From contig NZ_LCZJ02000033.1 in NCBI RefSeq assembly GCF_001012825.1, forward strand, positions 38,508-102,507: DNA of 64,000 bases, read 5' to 3'. The notes below the pieces were generated by a model. That model was given only the letters and a program-made list of their open reading frames with translations. It searched no databases and had not been told where the DNA came from. Position 1 is the first letter of the stretch. Each line of letters begins with the position of its first letter. The position numbers and the translations under genes were made by a program. Origin of the DNA: Paenibacillus etheri. Its GTDB lineage: Bacteria; Bacillota; Bacilli; Paenibacillales; Paenibacillaceae. This document shows, piece after piece, positions 63,882-64,000 of this stretch.

Positions 63882-64000
63882 GGCTCGCTTACGTTACCAT
63901 CAGCACATTGTATTCGGTTTTTCGCATACATTTGGCTCGTTTACGTTACTGGCGGCACATTGTATTCGGTTTTTCGCATACATTTGGCTCGTTTACGTTA
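63882..64000. repeat. 52-base tandem repeat running off the window
   Basis: A 52-base unit (63904-63955) beginning CACATTGTATTCGG and ending in GGCTCGTTTACGTTACTGGC recurs from 63956 to the window edge (45 bases seen, identical). A diverged partial copy precedes it at 63882-63903 (GGCTCGCTTACGTTACC). No reading frame is evident. The array continues beyond base 64000, so its length is not known. Confidence 0.85.

Overview
The window looks like a chromosomal stretch of a Paenibacillus-type Bacillota. The main grounds are the ptsG-ptsH-ptsI locus with a GlcT antiterminator, the reoM-ruvX-DUF1292-mltG-U32 gene string downstream of a T-box-controlled alaS (the yrr region of Bacillus), YesM/YesN-type sugar regulation, and AGGAGG-type ribosome binding sites before most genes. 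The genus is an inference from gene content and style; no rRNA gene is present.

Layout. 1-765 is the 3' part of a PAS-GGDEF protein. 826-3165 is a type I pullulanase. 3570-8868 is glucose PTS: ptsI, ptsH, ptsG and the antiterminator glcT, with a RAT/terminator leader before ptsG. 8998-11311 is an ABC exporter-like pair. 11418-13528 is flotillin plus an NfeD partner behind an ECF-type promoter. 13791-14954 is an iron alcohol dehydrogenase. 15105-18901 is galK-galE-galT with a divergent AraC regulator. 20063-24844 holds assorted metabolic genes (APH-like kinase, sirtuin, HAD phosphatase, lipase-like hydrolase, membrane acyltransferase). 25162-26847 is ilvD. 27020-31588 holds envelope genes (NodB deacetylase with a YkoP-like tail, AI-2E family exporter, class B PBP).

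31778-51873 is the centrepiece: a beta-1,4-mannooligosaccharide catabolic island. It encodes a CE7 deacetylase, two GH130 phosphorylases, a CUT1 importer without its ATPase, a GH113 mannanase, a cellobiose/mannobiose 2-epimerase, an AraC-type response regulator, a LacI repressor, a frameshifted GNAT gene, and a histidine kinase. The kinase gene is followed by an orphan solute-binding lipoprotein. Two paralogous chemoreceptors flank the island. My reading is: import of mannooligosaccharides, deacetylation, trimming by GH113, phosphorolysis by one GH130, epimerisation of mannobiose to mannosylglucose, and phosphorolysis of that by the second GH130. Glucose repression is suggested by cre boxes sitting just downstream of the -10 of the importer operon and of one chemoreceptor gene. 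The kinase plus orphan binding protein, with the response regulator about 5 kb away, is a candidate three-component sensor and the most interesting item here.

52189-60516 is housekeeping: two U32 tRNA-hydroxylation peptidase-like genes, mltG, two DUF1292 genes, ruvX, reoM, and alaS with its T-box. 60687-64000 looks accessory: an AT-rich CPBP protease, a GC-richer MATE exporter, a DUF3221 remnant and a 52-base tandem repeat that runs off the right edge.

All product names come from reading motifs and overall sequence character by eye. No search was run.
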